Of a stretch of 64,000 nt of DNA, positions 44,763 through 53,046 are shown piece after piece (the first letter of the stretch is position 1; each line of letters starts with the position of its first letter). This DNA is from JALZCH01 sp036387135 (lineage in GTDB: Bacteria > Acidobacteriota > Blastocatellia > Pyrinomonadales > Pyrinomonadaceae): the NCBI GenBank assembly GCA_036387135.1, contig DASVUH010000076.1, positions 22,832-86,831 of the forward strand, read 5' to 3'. A program made the translations under genes and the position numbers. The notes beneath the pieces were generated by a model. It did no database searches, had not been told where the DNA came from, and saw only the letters and a program-made list of their open reading frames with translations.

Positions 44763-45350
44763 ATGAAAAACAACATTAATTTTTTAATCGCAATTGGAAT
44801 GCTGACGCTCGTCTCGCTGGCTTGCAGCGCGAGCTTTACGACGGCGAATTTGAGCGAATTGAAATTCGGCAAAAACGAAAAAGCCAATCCGGCAAGCGAG
44901 AGCTTTAAGCCCGCCGACAAAATCTTCGTCGTTTCCGAAGTCAACAACACGAGCGACAAACATTCGGTTAAATTCCGCCTTTTGTTTGATGACGTAAAAG
45001 GTCAAAAAGCGGGCGCGATGGTTCCCGGCGCTGAAACGACGATTGAAGCTCCGGGCAGCAGTGATGTGCATTTCAGCGTAGCGCTTCCGGGCGGTTTTCC
45101 TCCCGGCACTTATAAGGCGGAAGCCGTTTTATTTGACGCGGACGGCAAAAAAGAAATTGACCGCAAAGAAGGCACTTTTACAGTCGCCGGCGGCTCCGCG
45201 AAAAAATTTGAATCCGAAGACGATGAAGATTCGGCTGCGAAAAGTTTTGCCGCCAACGGAAACGCAAATTCAAATTCAAATACCGACGCCGCGACCAGAG
45301 TTGTCACGCCGGGAATCAGAACCAGCACTCCGAGCGCAAAGCCGAATTAA
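44763..45350 (+). CDS. Lipoprotein of unknown function
   Basis: An approximately 195-residue lipoprotein (signal FLIAIGMLTLVSLAC, lipobox LAC|S). The body has one Ig-like beta domain (ADKIFVVSEVNNTSDKHSVK then VHFSVALPGGFPPGTYKAEA). An Asn/Ser/Thr-rich tail follows. The ATG at 44763 is preferred to the TTG at 44757. It resembles domains that bind or present ligands at the envelope, but I cannot name a family. Confidence 0.65.
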   Translation: MKNNINFLIAIGMLTLVSLACSASFTTANLSELKFGKNEKANPASESFKPADKIFVVSEVNNTSDKHSVKFRLLFDDVKGQKAGAMVPGAETTIEAPGSSDVHFSVALPGGFPPGTYKAEAVLFDADGKKEIDRKEGTFTVAGGSAKKFESEDDEDSAAKSFAANGNANSNSNTDAATRVVTPGIRTSTPSAKPN

Positions 45351-45402
45351 CAGGTTCTAAGGGCGAACGAGATTTTCCCAATTCGAAATCAGGAGACAAA
45401 AA

Positions 45403-46356
45403 ATGAAAACGCACAACTTAAAACAAAATGGTCAGCCGCCGGTTCAATCGGCGGGCGCGCTCGCGGCGGCAATCCTGCTTTTCTTTTTCGCGCTGGCTTG
45501 TTCATTCAACGTCGGCGGCGAAGGCAAATCGGCGGCAAACAGCGACAAAAAAACCGCTGCGACGGCGAAAGCCAAATTTGAGGACAGCCGCCCGAATGCG
45601 TTGAAAGACGACAAAGCGACAAAGCGCGAAGCGAATAAACAAAGCGAAGCCGCCGACAACGGCGATTTCGAAGCGGTTTACGTCGAAGTCAAAAACGAAA
45701 AATACGCCGACGTTAATGAACGTTTTCGACAGCAAAAAATCGTCGAGCAAATCGCCGAATCTTTCAACAACGATTTGTCGCTGCCGCACGATGTAGCCAT
45801 CAAGTTCAAGGATTGCGGGCAGGAAAACGCCTTTTACAGTCCGAGCGAAAAATCAATCACGATGTGTTACGAGTTTATGGAATCGTTTTACAACGCCTTT
45901 ATCGAAATGGGCAAATCCGAAGACGAGGCGAGCGATATGATGGTCGGCGCGACGATGTTCTTTTTGCTCCACGAGCTTGGACATTGTTTGATTGACGTTT
46001 ATAATCTGCCCGCAACCGGGCGCGAAGAAGATTCCGTTGACCAACTCTCGACTTACATTTTGTTGAACGAGAACGACGAAGATATGCATAATGCCGCGAT
46101 TGCCGGAGCCGCTGTTTTCCGCGCGTGGTCAATGAATGAAGAAGCGTCGCCGCGCGCTTACGCCGATGAACACAGCCTCGGCAGCCAGCGTTTTTTCAAC
46201 ATCGTCTGCTGGATGTACGGGCGCGATCAGGAGCAGTACGCTTTTTTGGTTGAAGACGGCGTTCTCCCTGAAACCCGCGCCGCGCGATGTCCGACCGAGT
46301 ACAAAAAAATGTCGAGCGCCTGGGAGCGGCTGGTTGAGCCGTACGTTAAGAAATAA
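45403..46356 (+). CDS. DUF4344-type metallopeptidase lipoprotein
   Basis: A 317-residue lipoprotein (LLFFFALAC lipobox) with a charged linker of about 60 residues. The DUF4344 putative metallopeptidase domain follows. The zinc motif is HELGHCLIDVYNLPATGREE, and Cys pairs flank the domain (KDCGQENAFYSPSEKSITMC). The family is predicted from its HExxH motif; no substrate is known. The mature N-terminus CSFNVGGEG resembles those of the following lipoproteins. Confidence 0.82.
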   Translation: MKTHNLKQNGQPPVQSAGALAAAILLFFFALACSFNVGGEGKSAANSDKKTAATAKAKFEDSRPNALKDDKATKREANKQSEAADNGDFEAVYVEVKNEKYADVNERFRQQKIVEQIAESFNNDLSLPHDVAIKFKDCGQENAFYSPSEKSITMCYEFMESFYNAFIEMGKSEDEASDMMVGATMFFLLHELGHCLIDVYNLPATGREEDSVDQLSTYILLNENDEDMHNAAIAGAAVFRAWSMNEEASPRAYADEHSLGSQRFFNIVCWMYGRDQEQYAFLVEDGVLPETRAARCPTEYKKMSSAWERLVEPYVKK

Positions 46357-46380
46357 CGCTCCTAGCAAAGGAAAACAACA

Positions 46381-47277
46381 ATGAAAACAATCTTTATTTT
46401 GACGATTCTAATCGTTCTGTCGGGTTGCAGCGTTGCCTTCAAAGCCGACCGCGCGGCGGAATCAAACCAGCCTGCGAATAAATCCGAAGAAACCGAAATT
46501 CAATCGGCGATTGGGAGAAAAAGCGGCGATGAAACAGAATCCGGGCAAACAAATCTGACCGGAACTTATCGCTATAAAAGCGGTCGCAATCACAACGCCA
46601 TCGGCGTCGAAGAACTCGGCGGAAATCGTCTCCGCTTGCACATCGCTGCCAATTACGAATACAAAGACAGTTCGGACGAATGGATGGTGAATTCCGGCGA
46701 CGCGAGCGGAATCGTCACTCTCAAGAACGGTACGGCGGTTCTATTTCCCGAAGGCTATCCGAATTGTCCAATCACTTTGAAATTTTCGGGCAACAAGATC
46801 GTGGTCAGACACGAAGGCGCGGGCGGAGACTGCGGCTTTGGCGGAAACGTCACGGCGAGCGGAACTTACACTAAAACCAGCAATGAATTGAATCAGAACG
46901 AGATGATTGACGACGCGCCGGAAATAGCTGGTAACAACACGATAACAAACGGCGAGCGGATTCAATTCAAACCGGGAACGTCTTCGGCAACGGTCGGCGG
47001 AACGGCTGTCGGCGGCGGCGAAGAAACAACTTATCTTCTCGGAGCCAGAGCCGGACAAACAATGACGGTTAAAATCACCGAAAACAGCCAGTACAACGAT
47101 GTGGTTTTTCACATTATTGCGCCCGACGGCTCGTTTCCGATGGGTTCGGACGGCGAATCGGCTTCATATGATACGACCTGGAGCGGCAGATTGCCGAAAA
47201 GCGGTGATTACAAAATTGTCGTCGGGACAATCGAATCGAAAAAGGCGAATTTCAAAATGCTCGTTTCAATCCGTTAA
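46381..47277 (+). CDS. Lipoprotein with two beta domains (paralogue 1)
   Basis: A 298-residue lipoprotein (ILIVLSGC). Domain A (about 55-165) has TGTYRYKSGRNHNAIGVEEL and ends GTYTKTS, with a Cys pair that could form a disulfide. Domain B (about 195-298: IQFKPGTSS, YLLGARAGQTMTVKI, SGRLPKSGDYKIVVGTI) looks like a PPC-type (pre-peptidase C-terminal) jelly-roll. The next gene has the same two-domain design and about half identical residues by eye. Confidence 0.7.
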   Translation: MKTIFILTILIVLSGCSVAFKADRAAESNQPANKSEETEIQSAIGRKSGDETESGQTNLTGTYRYKSGRNHNAIGVEELGGNRLRLHIAANYEYKDSSDEWMVNSGDASGIVTLKNGTAVLFPEGYPNCPITLKFSGNKIVVRHEGAGGDCGFGGNVTASGTYTKTSNELNQNEMIDDAPEIAGNNTITNGERIQFKPGTSSATVGGTAVGGGEETTYLLGARAGQTMTVKITENSQYNDVVFHIIAPDGSFPMGSDGESASYDTTWSGRLPKSGDYKIVVGTIESKKANFKMLVSIR

Positions 47278-47317
47278 CAGAGGAAAAGCGGGTAATTGAA
47301 TTGCAAAGGAGAAAAAG

Positions 47318-48241
47318 ATGATTTGGAAAACATTGGTTTTAACGATTCTGACGCTGTTGATTTCAAGTGTTTCGGCTTGCAGCTTCAAAATCGGAACCGG
47401 CGGCAATCAAGCAGTTTCCGAAGCGACCGAAACGAAAGTCAGGTCGGATGAAAATTCAACCGTCAACGAAACGGGAAGCGAAATGACGGAATCTGCCGCC
47501 AAACAAAACGGCGGCAAAACCGGCACATACAAATACAAAGCCGGCGGCGCGAATAATCAAATCAGCATTCAGGAGATTGAGGGAAACAAGCTGCGCGTCG
47601 AGCTTTATGCTTCATACGAATACAAAACCGCGAGCGGCTTATTGAATGCTAATGTCGGCGAGGCGAAAGGCGTTGCCAGACTCGCGGGGGACACGGCGGT
47701 TTTCGTGCCGGATGACGCCGCAAGCTGCGAAATCTCGCTCAGATTTTCCGGCAATAAACTCATTGTCAAAGCAAAAAACGAAATCGAAAGCTGCGGTTTC
47801 GGGTTGAACGTCAGCGCCGAGGGCACTTACACAAAAACGAGCGGCAAGCCGGATTTCAATGCCTCGGAAGGTGAGATCACGCTCAACACCGATTCGCCGT
47901 CAAACGAGCCTGCAAAAACCGAGCGGATAAGTTTCGCGCCGGGCAAATCTTCAACCGTTGTGAGCGGCAAAATCAGCAGCGGCGAACAACAGATTTATCT
48001 CGTCGGAGCCAGAGCCGGGCAAACAATGCTGGTCGAAATCATCGAAGGCGGCGCGAATAACGACGTGGTTCTCCACATCGTCACGCCGAACGGTTCTTAC
48101 CCGATGGGCAAATCGGGCGAATCGCCTGAATACGATGCGTTTTGGAGCGGCAAATTGCCGCAAAGCGGCGATTACAAAATCGTTCTCGGCGCAATCGAGT
48201 CGAAAAATGTGAATTTCAAAATGTCAGTGGAGATTCGCTAA
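47318..48241 (+). CDS. Lipoprotein with two beta domains (paralogue 2)
   Basis: A 307-residue lipoprotein (TLLISSVSAC, mature CSFKIGTGG) with the same design as the preceding gene. Domain A contains TGTYKYKAGGANNQISIQEI and ends GTYTKTSG. The PPC-like domain B contains YLVGARAGQTMLVEI and SGKLPQSGDYKIVLGAIESK. A CAAAGGAG ribosome-binding site is present. The pair arose by tandem duplication. Confidence 0.72.
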   Translation: MIWKTLVLTILTLLISSVSACSFKIGTGGNQAVSEATETKVRSDENSTVNETGSEMTESAAKQNGGKTGTYKYKAGGANNQISIQEIEGNKLRVELYASYEYKTASGLLNANVGEAKGVARLAGDTAVFVPDDAASCEISLRFSGNKLIVKAKNEIESCGFGLNVSAEGTYTKTSGKPDFNASEGEITLNTDSPSNEPAKTERISFAPGKSSTVVSGKISSGEQQIYLVGARAGQTMLVEIIEGGANNDVVLHIVTPNGSYPMGKSGESPEYDAFWSGKLPQSGDYKIVLGAIESKNVNFKMSVEIR

Positions 48242-48257
48242 AAAGGAGAATTTAAAA

Positions 48258-48827
48258 ATGCGTGATCATAAATTTAATTTAGCTTTTGTCGCAATAATAT
48301 TTTTGTTTTTCGGTTTGGCTTGCAGCTTTAAAACCGGCGAAACTTCGCAGTCAAAACCCGATTCGAGGAAAAAGGACGAGGCGAAAACTGAAAAGGCGGA
48401 AAAGAAAGAGCGGAAAAACAAATCCGAAGAAACCGCTTTGAAAGAAAACGAAGAGCCGAATAATTCCCAAAAGGACGATTATAAGTTGGAAATTATCCGC
48501 AGCTTTCCAAGCTTGGAAAAGCCCGAAGGTCCGCCGCGACACGGTGATTATTCCTACTTCAAGCAGCTTGAAAACGGCGGCACTGCCGGCTCGCTTTATC
48601 TTACCAAACCGAGGGAAGCGGTTTTTATCATCTGGGACGGCGAAGTGATTGCCGGTCCGCTGACGACTGTGGAGGAAATCGAGGAAACTTTCGCATTGCT
48701 CAGCAAACAATCGGCGGAAGAACACCAATTGCGGATGGACATTATGAAAAATCGTCCCACCGGCGGAAATAGACGAGTCCGCGTTTACGATTCCGACGGA
48801 AATTTAATTCGTGAGGAAGATCAATAA
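48258..48827 (+). CDS. Lipoprotein with Lys/Glu-rich linker
   Basis: A 189-residue lipoprotein (FLFFGLAC, mature CSFKTGETS). A highly charged linker of about 50 residues follows. The C-terminal region is small and unrecognised (GPPRHGDYSYFKQLENGGTA, VFIIWDGEVIAGPLTTVEEI). The ribosome-binding site AAAAAGGAG is strong. It shares only the mature N-terminus with its neighbours. Confidence 0.65.
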   Translation: MRDHKFNLAFVAIIFLFFGLACSFKTGETSQSKPDSRKKDEAKTEKAEKKERKNKSEETALKENEEPNNSQKDDYKLEIIRSFPSLEKPEGPPRHGDYSYFKQLENGGTAGSLYLTKPREAVFIIWDGEVIAGPLTTVEEIEETFALLSKQSAEEHQLRMDIMKNRPTGGNRRVRVYDSDGNLIREEDQ

Positions 48828-48886
48828 AGCTGATTAACGAAACAGGCGCTCGACCCGAAATTTCAAACAAAAAGGAGACTAAAGTA

Positions 48887-49689
48887 ATGCCAAAACAATT
48901 AATCATCACAGCGATAATTTTCCTGATGGGCGCGGGCTTTTCGGCTTGCCAATTTAAAATCGGAACTGGCGCGACCGCCCGCTCAAACTCGTCAAATTCA
49001 GCCGACGAAAAAGCCGAAGCAAAGTCGAAACGACAAAGAGAGGCGAAAAGCCTGAAAAACCTGAGAAACCTGAGAAACTGATCGCGGAAAACGAAGAGGA
49101 CGCGCCCGCCGAAGATTCAACCTCGGAAGAAGCGCCCGATGCGATGGAAAACGAGCTGCAATCATCGGCTCGTCCGGCTGGCGAATCGAAAGCGGTTTCG
49201 CAGGCGCTCGGTCGAAAAAGCAGCGAGCCGAGTCGCGGCGATTGGCTTTACGTTTACAACAGCCGCAAAGGCTACGGTTTTTACGTTCCGCCCGGCTCGA
49301 CCGGCGATTGGGGGCGCGTCCAAAAAGTTGACACTTTTGCCGGAGCGACGCCGAACGAAGTCGGAATTTACGTTTTCGCATGGAAAGACCGCAATGCGAC
49401 GAAAGAGACTCTGCTGCGCGACGCGGGCAAAATCTTGGGGGGAATGGGCGAAAATGTAACAACTGCCGAATTTGTCGGTGCTGGCGGCGATTATGCCGTT
49501 GCCGAAGCCGCTTCGGTTGACGCAAACGGAGTTAAATCACGGATGAAAGTTCTGGTCGGGACGGACATCACCGACAATTACGTGATGATTGTCGGGTGCG
49601 ACGAAAACAAATTCAACGCCAAAAAAGAAACGATTGACGCCATCTGGGGCAGCTTTGAAATGTGGAGCGGCGGCGGGACCGGACGTTGA
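48887..49689 (+). pseudogene. Frameshifted lipoprotein gene (two frames, 48887-49081 and upstream of 49144-49689)
   Basis: The first frame gives a lipoprotein signal and mature CQFKIGTG, then runs out of frame to a stop at 49081. A different frame is open through the same region. From 49021 it reads EKPEKPEKPEKLIAENEE and continues into the domain starting near 49144 (GDWLYVYNSRKGYGFYVPPG, then DNYVMIVGCDENKF). One base gained or lost in about 49005-49035 would join them into one lipoprotein of about 267 residues. There is no ribosome-binding site at 49144. It could be a real mutation, a sequencing error or a programmed shift. Confidence 0.75.
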
Positions 49690-49934
49690 AAAAAGTAGAA
49701 TTTAATTTTGCCGAAATGAACGAGAAACCGGACGCAACAGTAAAAAATATTAGATTCGGCTGCGGAGCAATCTTCGGCTTTCTGTTGGGTTTTAATTTCG
49801 TTTATTTCGTCTTTTCAATGTCCCCGGCAAGGTTCATAGTCGGAATCTTGGCTGCAATTATCTTCGGAATTTTAGCCGTTCGTTATGGAGACCGTTTTTG
49901 GGAACGTTTAACAAATTGGCTGCAGTGGCTTTAA
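49686..49934 (+). CDS. Small membrane protein
   Basis: An approximately 82-residue protein with two hydrophobic helices (FGCGAIFGFLLGFNFVYFVF and FIVGILAAIIFGILAV). The TTG at 49686 overlaps the preceding stop (TTGA); an ATG at 49716 is the alternative and is only weakly supported. It is cotranscribed with the frameshifted lipoprotein. Function unknown. Confidence 0.5.
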   Translation: MKKVEFNFAEMNEKPDATVKNIRFGCGAIFGFLLGFNFVYFVFSMSPARFIVGILAAIIFGILAVRYGDRFWERLTNWLQWL

Positions 49935-49979
49935 TTCCCTTGCCTTTTCGTAAACGCAAAAAGATAAAAAGGGATAATT

Positions 49980-50477
49980 ATGAGAAAACAATTTGCCTCA
50001 TTTTTGTTAATCGCTTCCGTTGTCGTTTGGGGAATCTGGTGCGGCGGGCAATATTTTAATGAAGCGCGGGTGATTCCGAAAATGCTCTCGAATCCGCCGG
50101 AATCGGTTGTCGCCTATAATGCGATTCCGACGGAAGGCGGTTTGCCTTTCTTTTTTCCGCTTAATCCGCTGATTTTTCTAATTTCTCTGGCTGCTGCGTT
50201 TCTTGGCTGGAAATGGGCGCGACGATCAAGAAAATGGCTTGTTTTAACGACCGTAATCGGTTTCGGCGTTTGTCTGGTGCTGATTCTGTATCTCGCGCCG
50301 CTCATCGGCAGCATTTCCGGTGATGCGGGAAGCGCGCCAGCCGCCGAAATAATCGCCCGCGCCGAAGCGTGGAAATTTGGGAATCGGATTCGCTTGTTTG
50401 TCGAATTCATCGGCTTTGTTCTGTCAATTCTGGCTTTGCGCGTTTGGTCGGTCGAATCGGCAGAAAGAATTAAATAG
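49980..50477 (+). CDS. Membrane protein (DUF1772-like)
   Basis: A 165-residue protein with four hydrophobic helices (FASFLLIASVVVWGIWCGGQ; PLIFLISLAAAFLGWKWA; VLTTVIGFGVCLVLILYLA; LFVEFIGFVLSILALRVW). The topology, with a periplasmic loop after helix 1, resembles DUF1772 proteins, but the family match is tentative. The next gene follows within 13 bases. Confidence 0.6.
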   Translation: MRKQFASFLLIASVVVWGIWCGGQYFNEARVIPKMLSNPPESVVAYNAIPTEGGLPFFFPLNPLIFLISLAAAFLGWKWARRSRKWLVLTTVIGFGVCLVLILYLAPLIGSISGDAGSAPAAEIIARAEAWKFGNRIRLFVEFIGFVLSILALRVWSVESAERIK

Positions 50478-50489
50478 GAGAAAATTTTT

Positions 50490-51104
50490 ATGAACGATTT
50501 GAAACATCCGTTTATTAAAATAGCGGGCGTCTGCTCGATTCTTGCCCCGATAGTTTTAATCATCGGAGATTTATTGCCTGTAATAGCCGATTTGAGGTTT
50601 GAATGGACAATCGCTCTCTGGCTCGCGTTCGTTTTATTCGTTCCGGCTATTTTCGGTCTCACGTTTTTATTGTATGAAAACGGAAATCGGTTGGCGCTGG
50701 TTGGCGGGATGATGGCTTTTTTCGGAGCGATGGCTGGAGCGAGCATGCAGGTTTTGTTCAGAGTCTATGCCGTTCTCGCCGAACGCGGCGCGGATCAGGC
50801 TGCCGAGCTTTTGCGAGATACGTTTAAGCTCATTGCTACGACGCAAATGATCGGTATTTTCTTCCCCATCGGCTTGATTCTGCTCGCGATCAGCATTTAC
50901 AGGAGCAGAATTTTCAATTCGGCGATTCCGTTTCTGCTCGGCGGAGGCGCGATTCTGTTTCCGGTCGGGCGCATCGCCGGACTTATGCCTGCCGTTTTCG
51001 GCTCAGGCGTTTTGCTTTTGGCGGCTTTCGGTTTGATCGGCTGGCACATCTTGTCGAAAGACCGAACTCGGCTTTCCGAAACCGAACTGGCGGGAGCGAA
51101 TTAA
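50490..51104 (+). CDS. Multi-pass membrane protein of unknown function
   Basis: A 204-residue protein with about six hydrophobic helices (for example IAGVCSILAPIVLIIGDLLP and FFPIGLILLAISIYRSRIF). It has a TAGGAG ribosome-binding site. It ends the run of membrane and lipoprotein genes that begins at 43826. I do not recognise a family. Confidence 0.6.
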   Translation: MNDLKHPFIKIAGVCSILAPIVLIIGDLLPVIADLRFEWTIALWLAFVLFVPAIFGLTFLLYENGNRLALVGGMMAFFGAMAGASMQVLFRVYAVLAERGADQAAELLRDTFKLIATTQMIGIFFPIGLILLAISIYRSRIFNSAIPFLLGGGAILFPVGRIAGLMPAVFGSGVLLLAAFGLIGWHILSKDRTRLSETELAGAN

Positions 51105-51588
51105 GCGGTTTTCAGAGAAATGAAATCCGCTTGCCGTAAAACAAAATTATTCATTCTGCTTTGTCCATTTTAAATTTCCAGATAACTTAATTCCAGAAAT
51201 TTAAAATGGACAACTGCCGCTCTTGCGGTTTGCAATTCTTTGAAATTCGCCCAAAACGTAACCCGGTTATATTTCGTTGCACCAAAAAGTAAATTCCCTG
51301 CACTCTTTCGTATAAGCTGCAAAACAGGACTTAATCATGAGCTTCTCAATCGCAAAGCGCCTCATTTTACAAGCATTTAATTAAATTCAATAACATTTTA
51401 TTCTTTTGAGAGCCGATAATTTTTATTGATTCAATCTTGAAAAAGCACAACTTTTTTTGATGGCACACGTCTTGCGCTGTGCCTCGCCGTCGTTTCGGAA
51501 ATGCTGTTATTAAACAGCCTGAAACAAATCTTTGATTAACTGCGGCAGAGACGCAATTAAATTTTTTCCCGAAAGTTTAGGAGGTTAT
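51105..51588. other. Intergenic region with an 18 bp inverted repeat
   Basis: No gene is called. TTGTCCATTTTAAATTTC (51161-51178) and its perfect complement (51196-51213) form a hairpin with a 17-base loop and no T-tract. It follows the membrane-protein run by 57 bases. The promoter of the next gene should lie in the right half. Confidence 0.55.
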
Positions 51589-52068
51589 ATGGAACAATTA
51601 GTAGTAGTTTTGATGACTTTGGCATTTACATTTACAGGCATAGTCCCGGCGCAGGAAAATCCGCGCCCACGTGTTTACATCGAAGAAAGCGAGTCGTGGG
51701 AAGTCGAAAGCGATTCGATTTTCAGCAGCACCGACAAAAAAGGTCGCGTCACTATCAGCGGCGGGGGCACGAAAGGCGGAGCGAAACCGCGCACAGCCGA
51801 AACAATGAAACGGTTTAACGAACAATGCAAAGGCTGCATCGTCACGATGTACAAAGACAAAGCCGATTTTATCGTTTTGCTCGAACACGAAGGCGGCAAA
51901 GATTTATTCGATAAAGACAATAAATTAGCCGTTTTTAACAAAGAAGGCGATTTGATTGCCAGCGGATCTTTCAGCCGCCCGCGCAAAGCCGTCGAAACCG
52001 CGTGCAGTGCGATTGAAGAAGAATTTCGCAGACAAAAGGACGTTTCGCAAAATAGTCCGAACAAATAA
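51589..52068 (+). CDS. Exported protein of unknown function
   Basis: A 159-residue protein with a short signal peptide (LVVVLMTLAFTFTGIVPAQ). It has a beta-rich body (YIEESESWEVESDS) and a helix-strand part with a conserved-looking CKGCIVTMYKDKADFIVLLE. The ATG at 51589 has AGGAGG 5-6 bases upstream; the frame upstream to 51532 is not supported. The Asp/Lys-rich FDKDNKLAVFNKEGD may bind metal. Function unknown. A strong terminator follows. Confidence 0.65.
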   Translation: MEQLVVVLMTLAFTFTGIVPAQENPRPRVYIEESESWEVESDSIFSSTDKKGRVTISGGGTKGGAKPRTAETMKRFNEQCKGCIVTMYKDKADFIVLLEHEGGKDLFDKDNKLAVFNKEGDLIASGSFSRPRKAVETACSAIEEEFRRQKDVSQNSPNK

Positions 52069-52084
52069 AAAATGCGGATTTCGC

Positions 52085-52127
52085 AAAAAGGAAGCAAGAG
52101 TTTCATCGAAACTCTTGCTTCCTTTTT
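52085..52127 (+). terminator. Terminator after the 51.6 kb gene
   Basis: A 20 bp perfect stem (52085-52104 with 52108-52127) with a 3-base loop ends in CCTTTTTATG. It has A and T tracts at the base and could also serve the convergent gene. Confidence 0.88.
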
Positions 52128-52192
52128 ATGTTTGCGCCGCCTCATCGTCACGCGGATAGCTGCGAATGGTTAAACAAAATAGTTTCTCAGCC

Positions 52193-52897
52193 TCAACGCC
52201 GCAGTTCCTGAAACATTATCAGGTTCGGCTCACCGGGCTTCACCAGACCATAACCGGGAAGATACTGAACCGAGAATCGCTGATTTTCGATTATAACTGT
52301 GTAGATACGGTTTTCGGGATCAAAAGCTTTCCAGGTTCCGATAGAGCCGTCGGAAGCTTCGACAATCCCATTAGCGAGGAATTTTGTGGCACCGTAAGAA
52401 TTTACTTTAGATTCGTATGTGCGAATGATCGGATCGGCAGCGCTTTTTACTTCGTCAAACTCCACATCTCCCGTCGCTTCGATCTCATAGTCACCGCCCA
52501 TTCGGAGGAGGTTCTGATTTGGCGGGGCGACGCTGACAATTATTTTGATCTTCTTATCCACCTTATCTGCCAGGAACGTCGCTTCAGATGCATTTTTCTT
52601 TGAAGCAACGGTCTTGACAACCTTCCAGGTCTTTTTCTCGTCAGTCACCGTTACCGTCAATACGTTATTATTAAGTTCAGTGCCGTAAAGGGTCGTCGGC
52701 GTATTAAAGCGCACCGTCAATCGGTTGCTTCCAGGAGCCGCAAAGAAGTACCAATAGTGTGTGCCGATAAGACTATCCGAGGTTCCTTTGTTAATTCCCT
52801 CTTTCAACGGATAAGGCTTTTCCGGTTTCAGCGATTGTGCCGAGACATATCCCGCCACTAGAAAGAACGTAATAATCAATAGGCTTAGTTTTCTCAT
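52193..52897 (-). CDS. Exported protein of unknown function (PPC-like)
   Basis: A 234-residue protein with a signal peptide (LLIITFFLVAGYVSAQ). An Ig-like/PPC-like beta domain follows (YWYFFAAPGSNRLTVRFNTP), and a second beta part (SYGATKFLANGIVEASDGSI). GGAGG precedes the ATG at good distance. It is a single gene. I do not recognise the family with certainty. Confidence 0.62.
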   Translation of the reverse strand: MRKLSLLIITFFLVAGYVSAQSLKPEKPYPLKEGINKGTSDSLIGTHYWYFFAAPGSNRLTVRFNTPTTLYGTELNNNVLTVTVTDEKKTWKVVKTVASKKNASEATFLADKVDKKIKIIVSVAPPNQNLLRMGGDYEIEATGDVEFDEVKSAADPIIRTYESKVNSYGATKFLANGIVEASDGSIGTWKAFDPENRIYTVIIENQRFSVQYLPGYGLVKPGEPNLIMFQELRR

Positions 52898-53011
52898 TTC
52901 CGTAAATCCTCCAATTTCGTATCAGGACGGAAATTTACGGATTCTTTGCACAACTCGGTTCGCCTGAATTTGTGGACGAATCGAGATTAGACAGTTTTAA
53001 GCACCATTGAG

Positions 53012-53043
53012 AAAAAACAGGCTTTAACTAAAGCCTGTTTTTT
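53012..53043 (-). terminator. Terminator of acs
   Basis: AAAAAACAGGCTTTA (53012-53026) pairs with TAAAGCCTGTTTTTT (53029-53043) with a 2-base loop. It lies three bases past the acs stop on the minus strand. Confidence 0.9.
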
Positions 53044-53046
53044 GAT

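Noticed and set aside
49144..49689. Independent gene starting at the ATG at 49144
   Set aside because: There is no ribosome-binding site. The open frame continues upstream through a Pro/Glu/Lys linker that fits the preceding lipoprotein leader, so a frameshifted single gene is the better reading.
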